64,000 nucleotides of DNA, taken from contig NZ_JACDIS010000006.1 in assembly GCF_013839525.1 (NCBI RefSeq), forward strand, positions 248,001 to 312,000, written 5' to 3'. This DNA comes from Chthonobacter rhizosphaerae (GTDB lineage Bacteria; Pseudomonadota; Alphaproteobacteria; Rhizobiales; Pleomorphomonadaceae). Of this stretch, positions 27,399 to 36,706 are shown in pieces. Both the position numbers and the translations under genes were made by a program. The notes beneath the pieces were generated by a model. The model made no database searches and was not told the DNA's origin. It worked only from the letters and a program-made list of their open reading frames with translations. The number at the start of each line of letters is the position of its first letter. The first letter of the stretch is position 1.

Positions 27399-28772
27399 AT
27401 GGTGAAGCGCCTGACGACCCTCGCGCTGGCGGCCGTGACCGCGGGCGCGGTGCTCCTGAACGCGGTGGCGCCCGCCTTCGCGCAGGGGCGGCGCGTGTCG
27501 CTGATCCGCGACGCGGAAGCCGAGGCGCTGATCGCCGACTACGCCCGGCCGATCCTGAAGGCGGCGGGCCTCGGCGGCGCGTCGATCGAGATCAAGATCG
27601 TCAACGATCCGGCGTTCAACGCCTTCGTGGCGGACAGCCGGCACATCTTCATCAACGCCGGTACGCTGATGCAGTCGGAGACGCCGAACGAGCTGATCGG
27701 GGTGATCGCGCACGAGACCGGGCACCTCGCCGGCAACCATCTCGCGCGGCTGCGCGAGGCGGTCCGCAAGGCGCAGATCCTGTCGGCCATCGCGATGCTG
27801 GGCGGAGCGGCGGCGGCCGTCGCGGGCGGCAGCGCGGGCGCGCCGGGCGCCGGGCGCGCGGGCGCGGCGGCGGCGGTGGGCGGTGCCCAGATGGGCCAGC
27901 GCAGCATCCTCGCCTACCAGCGCTCGGAGGAGACGTCGGCCGACCGGGCGGCGCTCACCTATCTGGAGAAGACCGGCCAGTCGCCGAAGGGCATGCTCGA
28001 CGTGTTCGAGCGCCTCGCCGACCAGCAGCTCTTCTCGGCCATGTTCAACGATCCCTATGCGCTGAGCCATCCGCTGGCAGCGGAGCGCCTGTCGCAGGTG
28101 CGCGAGGTGGCGGAGAAGAGCCGGCACTTCGGCAAGACCGACGACCCTGCGCTCGTGGCCCGGCACGCGCTGGTGCGGGCGAAGTTTGTCGCCTTCACCG
28201 GCGACGCCGGCAAGACGGCGCGGGCCTATCCGCCGAGCGACACGTCGCTGCCGGCCCAATACGCCCGGGCGGTGGTGACCTGGCGCTACGGGGACCCGCG
28301 CTCGGCCGTGAAGGCCATGGACGCCTTGATCGAGCAGCAGCCGTCCAACCCCTATTTCCATGAGCTGAAGGGCCAGATCCTCCTGGAGGGCGGCCAGCCC
28401 CGGCAGGCGGTGGACCCGCTGCGCCGGGCGGTGAAGCTGGCGCCGCGGGCGGGCATGATCCGGGTCATGCTCGGCCACGCCCTGGTGGCGAGCGACGACG
28501 CCAAGGCGCTGCCGGAGGCGATCGAGCATCTGACCAAGGGGCTCGGCGACGACCCGGACAACAGCGTCGGCTACCGCCAGCTCGCCATCGCCCATGCGCG
28601 CGCCGGGAACATCCCGATGGCGGACCTCGCCACCGCCCAGGGCGCGTTCGCGAGCGGCGACATCAAGGCGGCCAAGCAGTATGCGGTCCGCGCTCAAGCG
28701 AAGTTGAAGCGGGGATCGCCCGCCTGGCTTCGCGCGGACGACATCGTCACGTACAATCCGCCGCGCTACTGA
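27399..28772 (+). CDS. M48-family metalloprotease with TPR repeats (BepA-like)
   Basis: A 457-residue secreted protease. Signal peptide at 1-29 (ending PAFAQ), then an M48 zinc domain with HETGH at about 105-109, and the third ligand Glu in YQRSEETSADRAA. A region from about 290 has TPR-type helices (YFHELKGQILLEGGQPRQAV and onward). This layout matches E. coli BepA/YfgC, a periplasmic quality-control protease for outer-membrane assembly. ATG 27399 follows a GGAGGAG ribosome site. The DsbA-like gene starts 31 bases on, which fits joint envelope protein folding. Confidence 0.9.
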   Translation: MVKRLTTLALAAVTAGAVLLNAVAPAFAQGRRVSLIRDAEAEALIADYARPILKAAGLGGASIEIKIVNDPAFNAFVADSRHIFINAGTLMQSETPNELIGVIAHETGHLAGNHLARLREAVRKAQILSAIAMLGGAAAAVAGGSAGAPGAGRAGAAAAVGGAQMGQRSILAYQRSEETSADRAALTYLEKTGQSPKGMLDVFERLADQQLFSAMFNDPYALSHPLAAERLSQVREVAEKSRHFGKTDDPALVARHALVRAKFVAFTGDAGKTARAYPPSDTSLPAQYARAVVTWRYGDPRSAVKAMDALIEQQPSNPYFHELKGQILLEGGQPRQAVDPLRRAVKLAPRAGMIRVMLGHALVASDDAKALPEAIEHLTKGLGDDPDNSVGYRQLAIAHARAGNIPMADLATAQGAFASGDIKAAKQYAVRAQAKLKRGSPAWLRADDIVTYNPPRY

Positions 28773-28803
28773 TTTGCCCCTCGCCCACCGGAGCCCGCCC
28801 CTG

Positions 28804-29562
28804 ATGCTGTCCCGTCTTCTCCGCGCCGCCGCGTTCGCCGGCCTGATGGCCCTCGTTCCACCGGCGGCGGCGGCGGAGCCGATGACCCCCGAGCAGAAGG
28901 CCGCGATCGAGCAGATCGTGAAGGACTACATCCTGGCCAATCCGGAGGTGATCCAGGAGGCGCTGATCTCGCTGGAGCAGAAGCGCCAGCAGGCGGAGAC
29001 CGAGGCGCGGGCGAGCGCCGTCGCGTCCATGCGCGACCTGATCTACACGTCCAAGCGGCAGGTGGTGCTCGGCAATCCGGACGCGCCGATCACGCTGGTC
29101 GAGTTTTTCGACTACAATTGCGGCTACTGCAAGCGCGCCCTCGACGACACCCTGGCGCTCCTGGAAGAGAAGGACGTGAAGATCGTCCTCAAGGAATTCC
29201 CCATCCTCGGCCCGGGCTCGGTGGAGGCGGCGCGGGTGGCCGTGGCGGTGAACCTCGCCATGCCGGAGAAGTACCTGGACTTCCACAAGGCGCTCCTGAC
29301 CGGGCGCGGCCAGGCGGACGAGAAGCGGGCCTTCCAGGTGATCGACGAGCTCGGCCTCGACGCCGCCGCGATCCGGGCGAAGATGACCGATCCGGAGGTG
29401 GCCAACACCCTGGAGGAGGTCTACACGGTTGCGAACCGGCTCGGCCTGTCCGGCACGCCCACCTACGTGATCGGCGACGAGGTGGTGTTCGGCGCCGTGG
29501 GGGTCGAGGACCTCAAGACCAAGATCATGGCCATGCGCGAGTGCGGCAAGCCGGTGTGCTGA
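28804..29562 (+). CDS. DsbA-family thiol:disulfide oxidoreductase
   Basis: A 252-residue periplasmic thioredoxin-fold protein. ATG 28804 puts a signal peptide at the N-terminus (cleaved near AAAAE at about 20-24); an upstream TTG at 28774 would spoil it. The active site C106-GY-C109 is in FFDYNCGYCK, and the cis-proline loop is SGTPTYVIGD. The extra helical N-terminal stretch (EQKAAIEQIVKDYILANPEV) and the position after an M48 protease are typical of the Com1/DsbA-like proteins of alphaproteobacteria. It may oxidise or isomerise disulfides in secreted proteins. Confidence 0.9.
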   Translation: MLSRLLRAAAFAGLMALVPPAAAAEPMTPEQKAAIEQIVKDYILANPEVIQEALISLEQKRQQAETEARASAVASMRDLIYTSKRQVVLGNPDAPITLVEFFDYNCGYCKRALDDTLALLEEKDVKIVLKEFPILGPGSVEAARVAVAVNLAMPEKYLDFHKALLTGRGQADEKRAFQVIDELGLDAAAIRAKMTDPEVANTLEEVYTVANRLGLSGTPTYVIGDEVVFGAVGVEDLKTKIMAMRECGKPVC

Positions 29563-29711
29563 GCGGGGCGCATCGGCAAAAGAGCGGAGCGACATCCGCG
29601 ACAACACGCCCGACACGCCCTTTTTTTCGCGGGCCCGAATGCCTATAAGGGTGCGGACCGCTCCGGACCGGTGTTCCGGCGCGATTCCAGATCGACCCTG
29701 TCGGAACCCCC

Positions 29712-30152
29712 GTGGCACGCGACGTCTTCGTCCTCAACGGACCCAACCTCAACCTCCTCGGCACGCGCGAACCCGGCGTCTACGGCGCCGCGACCCTGGC
29801 CGACGTGGAGGAGGCGTGCCGGACGAAGGCGGAGAGCCTGGGGCTCGCCATGCAATTCCGTCAGTCGAACCACGAGGGCGACCTCGTGGACTGGATCCAC
29901 GAAGCCGGGCGGCTGAAGGCCGGCGTCGTGATCAATCCGGGCGCCTACACCCACACGTCGATCGCGCTGCACGACGCCATCAAGGGAACGGGTGTTCCGC
30001 TCATCGAAGTCCACCTGTCCAACGTCCATGCGCGGGAAAGCTTCCGGCACCACTCCTATGTCTCGCCGGTGGCGAGCGGGGTGATCGTCGGCCTCGGCCC
30101 CCGGGGCTACCTGCTCGCGCTCGACGCCATCGCCGCGATCCTCGCCGACTGA
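29712..30152 (+). CDS. aroQ: 3-dehydroquinate dehydratase, type II
   Basis: A 146-residue shikimate-pathway enzyme converting 3-dehydroquinate to 3-dehydroshikimate. The N-terminal [19 protein letters not shown] holds the catalytic Tyr of the flexible lid; [21 protein letters not shown] and [18 protein letters not shown] are the other family blocks. It starts with GTG at 29712. A TATAAG hexamer at 29643-29648 may be its -10. The accB start follows the stop by 28 bases, the usual aroQ-accB-accC order of this bacterial group. Confidence 0.96.
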   Translation: MARDVFVLNGPNLNLLGTREPGVYGAATLADVEEACRTKAESLGLAMQFRQSNHEGDLVDWIHEAGRLKAGVVINPGAYTHTSIALHDAIKGTGVPLIEVHLSNVHARESFRHHSYVSPVASGVIVGLGPRGYLLALDAIAAILAD

Positions 30153-30180
30153 CGATCCCGGCCGGAGTTCTGACCGTCCC

Positions 30181-30645
30181 ATGTCCAACAAGACCATCGA
30201 CTACGACCTCATCCGCCAGCTGGCCGCCATTCTGGACGAGACCGACCTGACCGAGATCGAGGTCGAGCAGGACAAGCTTCGCGTCCGCGTGGCCCGCACC
30301 CCGGCCGTCCAGTCGTTCGCGCCGGCCGCCATGGCGGCGCCCGCGCCCGCCGCTCCGGCGGCCGCCGCGGCCCTCTCGCCCACCGGCGGCATCCCGGACC
30401 CGGCGACCCATCCGGGCGCGGTCACCTCGCCGATGGTCGGCACCTGCTATCTGGCGGCGGAGCCGGGCGCCCGCTCCTTCGTGGAGGTGGGCGACACGGT
30501 TCGCCAGGGCCAGACGGTGCTGATCGTGGAGGCGATGAAGCACATGAACCAGATCGCCGCCCCGCGCGCCGGCAAGGTCACGGCCATCTTCGTGGACAAC
30601 GGCCAGCCGGTGGAGTTCGGCGAACCGCTCCTCATCATCGAATGA
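30181..30645 (+). CDS. accB: Biotin carboxyl carrier protein of acetyl-CoA carboxylase
   Basis: A 154-residue carrier. The N-terminal helix domain (YDLIRQLAAILDETDLTEIEV) joins through an Ala/Pro-rich linker (about 42-75) to a biotinyl domain with the lysine K120 in VEAMKHMNQI. Biotin on that lysine carries CO2 from AccC to the carboxyltransferase for malonyl-CoA synthesis. It overlaps or nearly touches accC, so the two are made together. Confidence 0.97.
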   Translation: MSNKTIDYDLIRQLAAILDETDLTEIEVEQDKLRVRVARTPAVQSFAPAAMAAPAPAAPAAAAALSPTGGIPDPATHPGAVTSPMVGTCYLAAEPGARSFVEVGDTVRQGQTVLIVEAMKHMNQIAAPRAGKVTAIFVDNGQPVEFGEPLLIIE

Positions 30646-30659
30646 GCGTGCGCCGCCCG

Positions 30660-32012
30660 ATGTTCAACAAGATCCTCATCGCCAACCGTGGCGAGATCGC
30701 GCTCCGGGTGCTCCGCGCCTGCAAGGAGCTCGGCATCGAGACGGTCGCGGTCCATTCCACCGCGGACGCCAACGCGATGCACGTGCGGCTCGCCGACGAG
30801 TCGGTGTGCATCGGGCCGCCGCCCGCGCGCGACAGCTATCTCAACATCCCGTCCCTGCTGGCGGCCTGCGAGATCACGGGCGCCGACGCGGTGCACCCGG
30901 GCTACGGCTTTCTCAGCGAGAACGCCCGGTTCGCCGACATCCTGGCGGCCCACAACGTGACCTTCATCGGCCCGACCGCGGAGCACATCCGCATCATGGG
31001 CGACAAGATCGAGGCGAAGGCGACCGCCAAGCGGCTGGGCATCCCGGTGGTGCCGGGCTCCGACGGGGCGGTGACCACGGACGAGGACGCCCACCGGATC
31101 GCCGCCGAGATCGGCTATCCGGTGCTCGTGAAGGCGGCCGCCGGCGGCGGCGGGCGCGGCATGCGCGTCGCCCTCAACGAGGAGGAGATGTCGCTCGCGC
31201 TCTCGGCCGCCCGCTCGGAGGCCAAGAACGCGTTCGGCGACGACAGCGTCTATATCGAGAAGTATCTGCTGAAGCCGCGCCACATCGAGGTGCAGGTGCT
31301 GGGCGACGGCAAGGGCAACGCCATCCACCTGGGCGAGCGCGACTGCTCGCTCCAGCGGCGGCACCAGAAGGTCTGGGAGGAGGCGCTGTCGCCGGCGCTC
31401 AACCAGGAGAGCCGGGACAAGATCGGCGGGATCGTGGCGGACGCCATGGCCGAGCTGAAGTACGCCGGCGTCGGCACGATCGAGTTCCTCTACGAGGACG
31501 GCGAGTTCTACTTCATCGAGATGAACACCCGCCTGCAGGTGGAGCATCCGGTGACGGAGATGATCACCGGCATCGACCTGGTGAACGAGCAGATCAAGGT
31601 GGCCTCCGGCGCCACGCTGCAGATCAGGCAGTCGGACGTGACGTTCAACGGCCACGCCATCGAGTGCCGCATCAACGCGGAAAACCCGGCCACCTTCGCG
31701 CCCTCCCCCGGCAAGATCAGCTACTGGCATCCGCCGGGCGGTTTGGGGGTGCGCGTGGATTCGGGCGTCTACCAGGGCTACAACATCCCCCCGCACTACG
31801 ACAGCCTGATCGGCAAGCTGATCGTGCACGGGCGGACCCGGGTGGAGTGCATGATGCGGCTGCGCCGCTGCCTGGACGAGTTCGTGGTGGACGGCATCCA
31901 GTCGACCATCCCGCTGTTCCGGCACCTGGTGGACAATCAGGACATCGCCAACGGCATGTACGACATCCACTGGCTGGAGAAGTGGCTGGCGACGCAGCCG
32001 TTCGAGGCCTGA
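30660..32012 (+). CDS. accC: Acetyl-CoA carboxylase biotin carboxylase subunit
   Basis: A 450-residue ATP-grasp enzyme that carboxylates biotin on AccB. It starts MFNKILIANRGEIALRVLRA, the family norm; an ATG at 30642 overlapping the accB stop by 4 bp is a possible alternative adding six residues. The ATP-grasp glycine loop is KAAAGGGGRGM; catalytic blocks IEKYLLKPRHIEVQ, ERDCSLQRRHQKV, EMNTRLQVEHPVTE and the C-terminal domain are complete. There is no fused BCCP, so it is the stand-alone fatty-acid-synthesis subunit. Confidence 0.96.
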   Translation: MFNKILIANRGEIALRVLRACKELGIETVAVHSTADANAMHVRLADESVCIGPPPARDSYLNIPSLLAACEITGADAVHPGYGFLSENARFADILAAHNVTFIGPTAEHIRIMGDKIEAKATAKRLGIPVVPGSDGAVTTDEDAHRIAAEIGYPVLVKAAAGGGGRGMRVALNEEEMSLALSAARSEAKNAFGDDSVYIEKYLLKPRHIEVQVLGDGKGNAIHLGERDCSLQRRHQKVWEEALSPALNQESRDKIGGIVADAMAELKYAGVGTIEFLYEDGEFYFIEMNTRLQVEHPVTEMITGIDLVNEQIKVASGATLQIRQSDVTFNGHAIECRINAENPATFAPSPGKISYWHPPGGLGVRVDSGVYQGYNIPPHYDSLIGKLIVHGRTRVECMMRLRRCLDEFVVDGIQSTIPLFRHLVDNQDIANGMYDIHWLEKWLATQPFEA

Positions 32013-32056
32013 GCGCGCGCCGCCCGCCCGGGCGGCCCGCCCCTTGCGACATCATC

Positions 32057-32085
32057 GCCGGCGGATGCGTTCGCCGGCTTTCTTT
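32057..32085 (+). terminator. Intrinsic terminator after accC
   Basis: GCCGGCG (32057-32063) pairs with CGCCGGC (32072-32078) around an 8-base loop, followed by TTTCTTT. It separates the aroQ-accBC transcription unit from aat. Confidence 0.8.
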
Positions 32086-32174
32086 CGCGCCCGTCCCCTG
32101 TTTCGTCTGGCATTTTGCAAGGGGCTGCGGATAATGCGGAACCGGGCTGCCGGCCAGTGCGGAGTTCCAGTGTC

Positions 32175-32840
32175 ATGACCGGGCGCGACGATCTCTCGTT
32201 TGCCATCACGCCTGAGGTGCTCCTGAAGGCCTATGCCTGCGGCATCTTCCCGATGGCCGAGAGCGCCGACGACCCCACCCTGTTCTGGGTGGAGCCGGAC
32301 TGGCGCGGAATCCTGCCGCTCGACGGCTTCCACGTGCCGAAACGCCTCGCCCGGACCGTCCGCCAGGACGTGTTCGAGGTGCGCGTGGACACCAGCTTCT
32401 CCGGCGTGATCGACGGCTGCGCGGCGCCGGCGCCCGGCCGCACGAAGACCTGGATCAACCGGCGGATCCGCGCGCTCTACGGCGACCTCTTCAAGCTCGG
32501 TCACTGCCACACGGTGGAGACCTGGGCGGATGGCGACCTGGTGGGCGGGCTCTACGGGGTGTCGCTCGGCTCCGCCTTCTTCGGGGAGAGCATGTTCTCG
32601 TTCCGCACCGACGCCTCCAAGGTGGCGCTGGTGCACCTGGTCGCCCGGCTGCGGGCGGGCGGATACACGCTTCTCGACACGCAGTTCGTCACCGACCACC
32701 TGACCCGCTTCGGCGCGCGGGAGATCGCCCGCGAGGTCTACAGCCGCAAGCTGGAGGCGGCCGTGCAGCAGAGCGCCGACTTCTATGCTCTGCCGCGGAC
32801 GGTGACGGGGGAAGAGGCGCTGCGCTGGGTGGGGGCGTGA
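32175..32840 (+). CDS. aat: Leucyl/phenylalanyl-tRNA-protein transferase
   Basis: A 221-residue N-end-rule enzyme that adds Leu or Phe to proteins starting with Lys or Arg, marking them for ClpAP. The blocks [40 protein letters not shown] and [19 protein letters not shown] are characteristic. ATG 32175 is chosen from the family start; a longer frame from 32115 is not supported. In related genomes aat is normally followed by DUF2155 and the complex I 17.2 kDa subunit, but here two unrelated genes intervene. Confidence 0.95.
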   Translation: MTGRDDLSFAITPEVLLKAYACGIFPMAESADDPTLFWVEPDWRGILPLDGFHVPKRLARTVRQDVFEVRVDTSFSGVIDGCAAPAPGRTKTWINRRIRALYGDLFKLGHCHTVETWADGDLVGGLYGVSLGSAFFGESMFSFRTDASKVALVHLVARLRAGGYTLLDTQFVTDHLTRFGAREIAREVYSRKLEAAVQQSADFYALPRTVTGEEALRWVGA

Positions 32841-32871
32841 GGGGACCGGAAGCGCTTGCGCTTCGACGCGC

Positions 32872-33645
32872 CTAGAGCGGGCGGCCGATCGACAGAATGC
32901 GCGCGGCGACCTGCTGGTGGCTCGGTACGTAGCCGACATACTCGTAGCGGACGTCGTAGGAGGTCACGAACTCCTGGAAGGCCTTGAACTCGTGCTGCTC
33001 CCATCCCGGGTAGTTGAAGTACTCGTCGAACACCACGACGGTACCGGGCACAAGTCGCCGCAGGACCTGAGCGAACACCGTCTGGGTGGAGCTGTAGAGA
33101 TCGCAGTCGACGTGCAGGAGGGAGATCGGTCCAGGGTGCTCGTCGAGGAAGGCCGGCAAGGTACGGTCGAACCAGCCGACCACCAATTCCACGTTGGGCG
33201 CGACCTGCGGAAGATCCTGCCGCAAGAAGGTGCCCTTTTCGAAGCCCGGGCGCCAGTCCTGAGGCAATCCCTCGAAGCTGTCGAATCCGTAGACCTTGCC
33301 CATGGTCCCGTTGGCGATGCGGTTGATCGTCCGACCCGACCAGACCCCGAATTCAAGACGGAGACCGTCGACAGGCGCAATCGCGCAAGCGAAATCGATC
33401 AGTTCGTGGCTGCCGGGAAATCTGCTGGCGGCGTACATCTTCGCATTCACGTATTGCGCGGAACTGATCGATGCCGCCAGACCCGACAGAGAGTCAAGAT
33501 TCCAGGATTCGCTCGCACGGTCCCAGAAGAATTTCTCGGTACCATGCCCGATCAGATCTATGATATCAGCCAATTGAAGCCGCTGAAGGATCTCATTCAC
33601 GAGGTTTCTCCCTGATGTGATCGCCGGCGCCCACTCGAAGCTCAT
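32872..33645 (-). CDS. TylF/MycF-family SAM-dependent O-methyltransferase
   Basis: A 257-residue class I methyltransferase. RLEFGVWSGRTINRIA is the SAM-binding loop, YGFDSFEGLPQDWRPG and LLHVDCDLYSSTQ (metal-ligand acidic residues) are signatures of the macrocin O-methyltransferase (TylF/MycF) family, which methylates sugar hydroxyls. The target is probably a glycan made by neighbouring transferases; this is inferred. GC content is visibly lower than in aat or DUF2155. It is oriented with the glycosyltransferase gene upstream (163-base gap) and converges with aat. Confidence 0.85.
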   Translation of the reverse strand: MSFEWAPAITSGRNLVNEILQRLQLADIIDLIGHGTEKFFWDRASESWNLDSLSGLAASISSAQYVNAKMYAASRFPGSHELIDFACAIAPVDGLRLEFGVWSGRTINRIANGTMGKVYGFDSFEGLPQDWRPGFEKGTFLRQDLPQVAPNVELVVGWFDRTLPAFLDEHPGPISLLHVDCDLYSSTQTVFAQVLRRLVPGTVVVFDEYFNYPGWEQHEFKAFQEFVTSYDVRYEYVGYVPSHQQVAARILSIGRPL

Positions 33646-33808
33646 CGACGGGACTTCGGCCGCAACACGTCGTGTGTCATGGAAACTTTGATTGCTGCTG
33701 GCGCGCTTCGCGATCTGACGCAGCCTTAAGGTGTGGCAACCGCGCCAGATTCGATTTCCTGGACCATTCTGATGTCGACCAACTCTTTCGACCTGGTCGG
33801 ACGATGAT

Positions 33809-34636
33809 CTAGGCAGCCTTCGCTCGTTCCAAGCTGAGGGACATGGTGTCGTATCGGCTCAGAAGGTTGGTTCTCAGCAAGGCTTCCTCCTGCGTGTAGT
33901 AGGCGAAGTGCGCCACGCAGACATCGCCGACCAGCATGGCCAGTTTGCCTTGCTTCAGAGGGAGAACCGCCGAGAGCCATTCCTCATGGTCCACGTTCGG
34001 CGGACAGAACTGGCTGCCGATCGCCTGGACGGTGTCGCCGAAGAAGCCGATACAGTTGATGGAGAAGCGGCAGGAGGAGATGATCGCGCTGGGGACCACG
34101 AAATCAGATCGGAGGCCAGCTTCCAGCTGTTTGAGAAAATGGGCATGAAGCGCCGCCGCGAACCCGGGGTTTTGCCAGCCGATTCCGCAGCCAGCCTGGG
34201 CGCTGACGGGGTTATCGATCGTCACATTGGAAAAATACTTGAGATGGAAGGAACAGATTGCGTTGTTGATGACGAGAGGCGAGACCCAGATGCAAATATC
34301 TTTCTGCGCAAGAGCGGCCGCATAGAGACTGCGCGCGAACCCAGGTTCCGTATAGACGATATCGTCATCCATCTTGATGTAGAAGGCAGCCGGATCGTTG
34401 CAGAACTGGTAAATCTGGTTGATGTTCTGGGCTTCGCCAGAGCGACCAGCCACCGTCCGCACCGTCACCTTCGGGTTCTGTCGAGCCAGTTCATGTATAT
34501 ACTTCCGGTCGCTGTCCTGCCGACAGTTGTCGAGCAGCATCCAGCCGGCGATCTGATCGTCAGCGAGGATGTAGCGCGCAAGAATCCGGAGATAACGCTC
34601 CCGACCCGCCGGCGTGACGATGATGAGCTTGTGCAT
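33809..34636 (-). CDS. Predicted GT-A glycosyltransferase-like protein
   Basis: A 275-residue protein. MHKLIIVTPAGRERYLRIL and MLLDNCRQDSDRKYI look like the first strands of a nucleotide-diphospho-sugar transferase, and IKMDDDIVYTEPGF carries the metal-binding DDD (DxD) motif of GT-A folds at about 89-91. Later CGIGWQNPGF and PNVDHEEWLSAVLP may form the acceptor side. I do not recognise the exact family. Codon and base composition (AT-richer, many A-ending codons) differ from the core genes around, as for the methyltransferase downstream, so both were probably acquired together. Confidence 0.6.
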   Translation of the reverse strand: MHKLIIVTPAGRERYLRILARYILADDQIAGWMLLDNCRQDSDRKYIHELARQNPKVTVRTVAGRSGEAQNINQIYQFCNDPAAFYIKMDDDIVYTEPGFARSLYAAALAQKDICIWVSPLVINNAICSFHLKYFSNVTIDNPVSAQAGCGIGWQNPGFAAALHAHFLKQLEAGLRSDFVVPSAIISSCRFSINCIGFFGDTVQAIGSQFCPPNVDHEEWLSAVLPLKQGKLAMLVGDVCVAHFAYYTQEEALLRTNLLSRYDTMSLSLERAKAA

Positions 34637-34862
34637 GGGACGGTTCGCCCTCTCTCAGGAATCCGCAACGAGCGCATTCTCGTGTGCAGGTTCGTCGAGC
34701 GAGCTTGTGCCGGGCTTGACCGGGGCCGGCCCGTTCGCATCATCCGGATGCTCGGCACTGACGGATCAGCCCACCAGAGCAGACAGATTGCGCCGGTCCG
34801 CGCGCCGGCACATGGGGCCGTCCAGCGATGTGACGGACGCCGAGGCGGCCGGCGCGAACAGG

Positions 34863-34980
34863 CTAGAGCATTCTCCGATCAGGTTGCACGACTTGATCGC
34901 CGAGAGAATGCTCCAGCTTATTGAATCTGGAGCGATTTCTTGTCGACCTGACGAGTCCGTCAGGTCGGAAAGCGCTCTAG
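34863..34980. repeat. Cloverleaf-like palindromic intergenic element
   Basis: 118 bases bounded by CTAGAGC (34863-34869) and its complement GCTCTAG (34974-34980). Inside are two hairpins: GAGCATTCTC (34866-34875) with GAGAATGCTC (34904-34913), and CGACCTGAC (34944-34952) with GTCAGGTCG (34959-34967). Another alternative pair is GCTCCAG/CTGGAGC (34910-34933). The plan and the CTAGAGC ends match the dispersed palindromic repeats common between genes in Rhizobiales genomes. The rest of the 362-base gap (34637-34998) holds nothing else that I can identify. Confidence 0.75.
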
Positions 34981-34998
34981 CGCGGGCGCGGCTTGGGT

Positions 34999-35583
34999 TC
35001 AGTCCAGGATCTCGCCGGGGGGCGGTTCCTCGCCGTTTCCGTCGGGGAGGTCGAGCTCGGGCTCGCCGATGGACGTGGGCGGGGCGGCGGGCTTGGGGCG
35101 GGGGATGGGGATGCCGTCGATCGTTTCGAGGGGCGTCGGCGCGCCGTCCGGATTGGCTTCCGCGGTGCGGGCGTCGTCGGGGGACGACGGCGGGCGGATG
35201 TCGCTCTCCTGGCGGCAGTCGTTCAGCCACACGTCGTAGACCGGGTGCTCCACGGCGTTGAGGCCGGGGCTCGCGGCGAACATCCAGCCGGAGAAGATGC
35301 GCTTGATCTCGTCGTTGAGGGTGATCTCGTCCACCTCGACGAAGGCGTCGGTGCGCGCGGCCTCGGTGGGCGGGCGGGTGTAGCAGACGCGCGGCGTCAC
35401 CCTGAGAGCGCCGAACTGAACGGTCTCGTCCACGTAGACGTCGAACGTGATGATGCGCCCGGTGATCTTGTCGAGGCCGGTGAAGACGGCGACCGGGTTG
35501 GCGACCTTTTCCGCGCGCGCCGGGCCGGCGGCGACGGAGAGGCCGATCGCGAGAAGGCTGAGGCTGGCACGGAGAAGGCGCAT
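34999..35583 (-). CDS. DUF2155 domain-containing exported protein
   Basis: A 194-residue protein with a signal peptide (1-24, ending GPARA). The conserved core (AVFTGLDKITGRIITFDV, LRVTPRVCYTRPP, IFSGWMFAASPGLNAVEHPVYDVWL) is DUF2155, an alphaproteobacterial family nearly always near the gene for the NDUFA12-like complex I subunit. Two cysteines (in RVCYTRP and LNDCRQE) could pair. The last 70 residues are a proline/acid-rich tail. Function unknown. Confidence 0.9.
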   Translation of the reverse strand: MRLLRASLSLLAIGLSVAAGPARAEKVANPVAVFTGLDKITGRIITFDVYVDETVQFGALRVTPRVCYTRPPTEAARTDAFVEVDEITLNDEIKRIFSGWMFAASPGLNAVEHPVYDVWLNDCRQESDIRPPSSPDDARTAEANPDGAPTPLETIDGIPIPRPKPAAPPTSIGEPELDLPDGNGEEPPPGEILD

Positions 35584-35735
35584 CGAGGTGAGGACCAGTC
35601 GGGCTGGTGGAGCGGACGGGCGTCGACCGGGTCCGTATCATCCGGCCGGCGGCTTGGGAAGGTGAAGTCGCCGACGAATGCGGCGCTTCCACGGCCAAGC
35701 CGCGGACCGGACCGACGCGGGCGGCGGGCCGCCGC

Positions 35736-36680
35736 TCAGGGCAGGCGGCGGAAGGCGTCGAGGATGAGGTCGAACACGGCCGGCGAATCGAGCCCGGTGA
35801 CCCAGGTGGCGTTCTTCGGGCGGTCGGTGACGGCCCAGCGGTCCACCACGGTCTGGCCGAAGCAGAGGCCCGGTGTGGTCTCGACCTCCACGTTGACGCG
35901 CTTGCCGGTGAAGAGATGCGGCGCGAGCAGGTGGGCGACCGTCATGGGATCGTGGAGCGGCCCGCCGTCGGTGCCGTACTTCTCGGTGTCGAACCGCTCG
36001 TAGAAGGTGAGCAGCCCCTCGAAGGCGACGCCGACCCTGGTGCCGAGGCCCTTGATGGCGGTGAGCCAGTCGTTGGTGATCTGCGCCTGGTGGGTGGCGT
36101 CGAGCGACAGCACCACGATGTCCGCGCCGGAGGCGAAAACGCGAGCCGCCGCATGCGGATCCACGAATATGTTGAACTCCGCGGTCGGGGTGATGTTGCC
36201 GCCCTCCACGCAGGCGCCGCCCATCAGGATGATGCTCTCCAGCCGTTCGGCGAGGCGCGGCTCCTTGGCGAGGGCGAGCGCCACGTTGGTGAGCGGCCCG
36301 AGCGGCAGGAGGGTGACGCTCTTCTCCGGCCGGCTCATGACCGTCTCGACGATCCAGTCCGGGGCGAACTCCGGTCGGATCGGCGTGGTCGGCTCGGGGA
36401 AGTCCCAGCCGTCGAGGCCGGTCTTGCCGTGCACGTGCTCGGCGGTGACCAGCGGCACCATGAGCGGCGCGCTCGCGCCGGCGAAGACCGGGATATCGGT
36501 GCGGCCGGCGAGCTCCAGGAGCTTCAGGCAGTTCGGCACCGTCAGGTGGAGTGGCACGTTGCCGGCGACCGCCGTGAGGCCGAGAAGCTCCACGGCGTCC
36601 GGCCGGCCGAGCGCGAGCATGATGGCGACGGCGTCGTCCTGGCCGGGATCGGTGTCGATGATGATGGAGCGCGGAGCCAT
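35736..36680 (-). CDS. Nucleoside hydrolase (inosine-uridine preferring family)
   Basis: A 314-residue enzyme cleaving the N-glycosidic bond of nucleosides for salvage. The N-terminal IIIDTDPGQDDAVAIMLAL has the calcium-binding aspartate cluster; LGPLTNVALAL, LMGGACVEGGNITPTAEFNI and the C-terminal LHDPMTVAHLL are the other family blocks. ATG 36680 follows an AGGA site. An extended frame to 37070 crosses the terminator upstream and is not real. It sits between DUF2155 and the complex I subunit gene, which are usually adjacent. Confidence 0.92.
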   Translation of the reverse strand: MAPRSIIIDTDPGQDDAVAIMLALGRPDAVELLGLTAVAGNVPLHLTVPNCLKLLELAGRTDIPVFAGASAPLMVPLVTAEHVHGKTGLDGWDFPEPTTPIRPEFAPDWIVETVMSRPEKSVTLLPLGPLTNVALALAKEPRLAERLESIILMGGACVEGGNITPTAEFNIFVDPHAAARVFASGADIVVLSLDATHQAQITNDWLTAIKGLGTRVGVAFEGLLTFYERFDTEKYGTDGGPLHDPMTVAHLLAPHLFTGKRVNVEVETTPGLCFGQTVVDRWAVTDRPKNATWVTGLDSPAVFDLILDAFRRLP

Positions 36681-36706
36681 GGGATCCTGTCTGGTCGGGC
36701 GGACGC

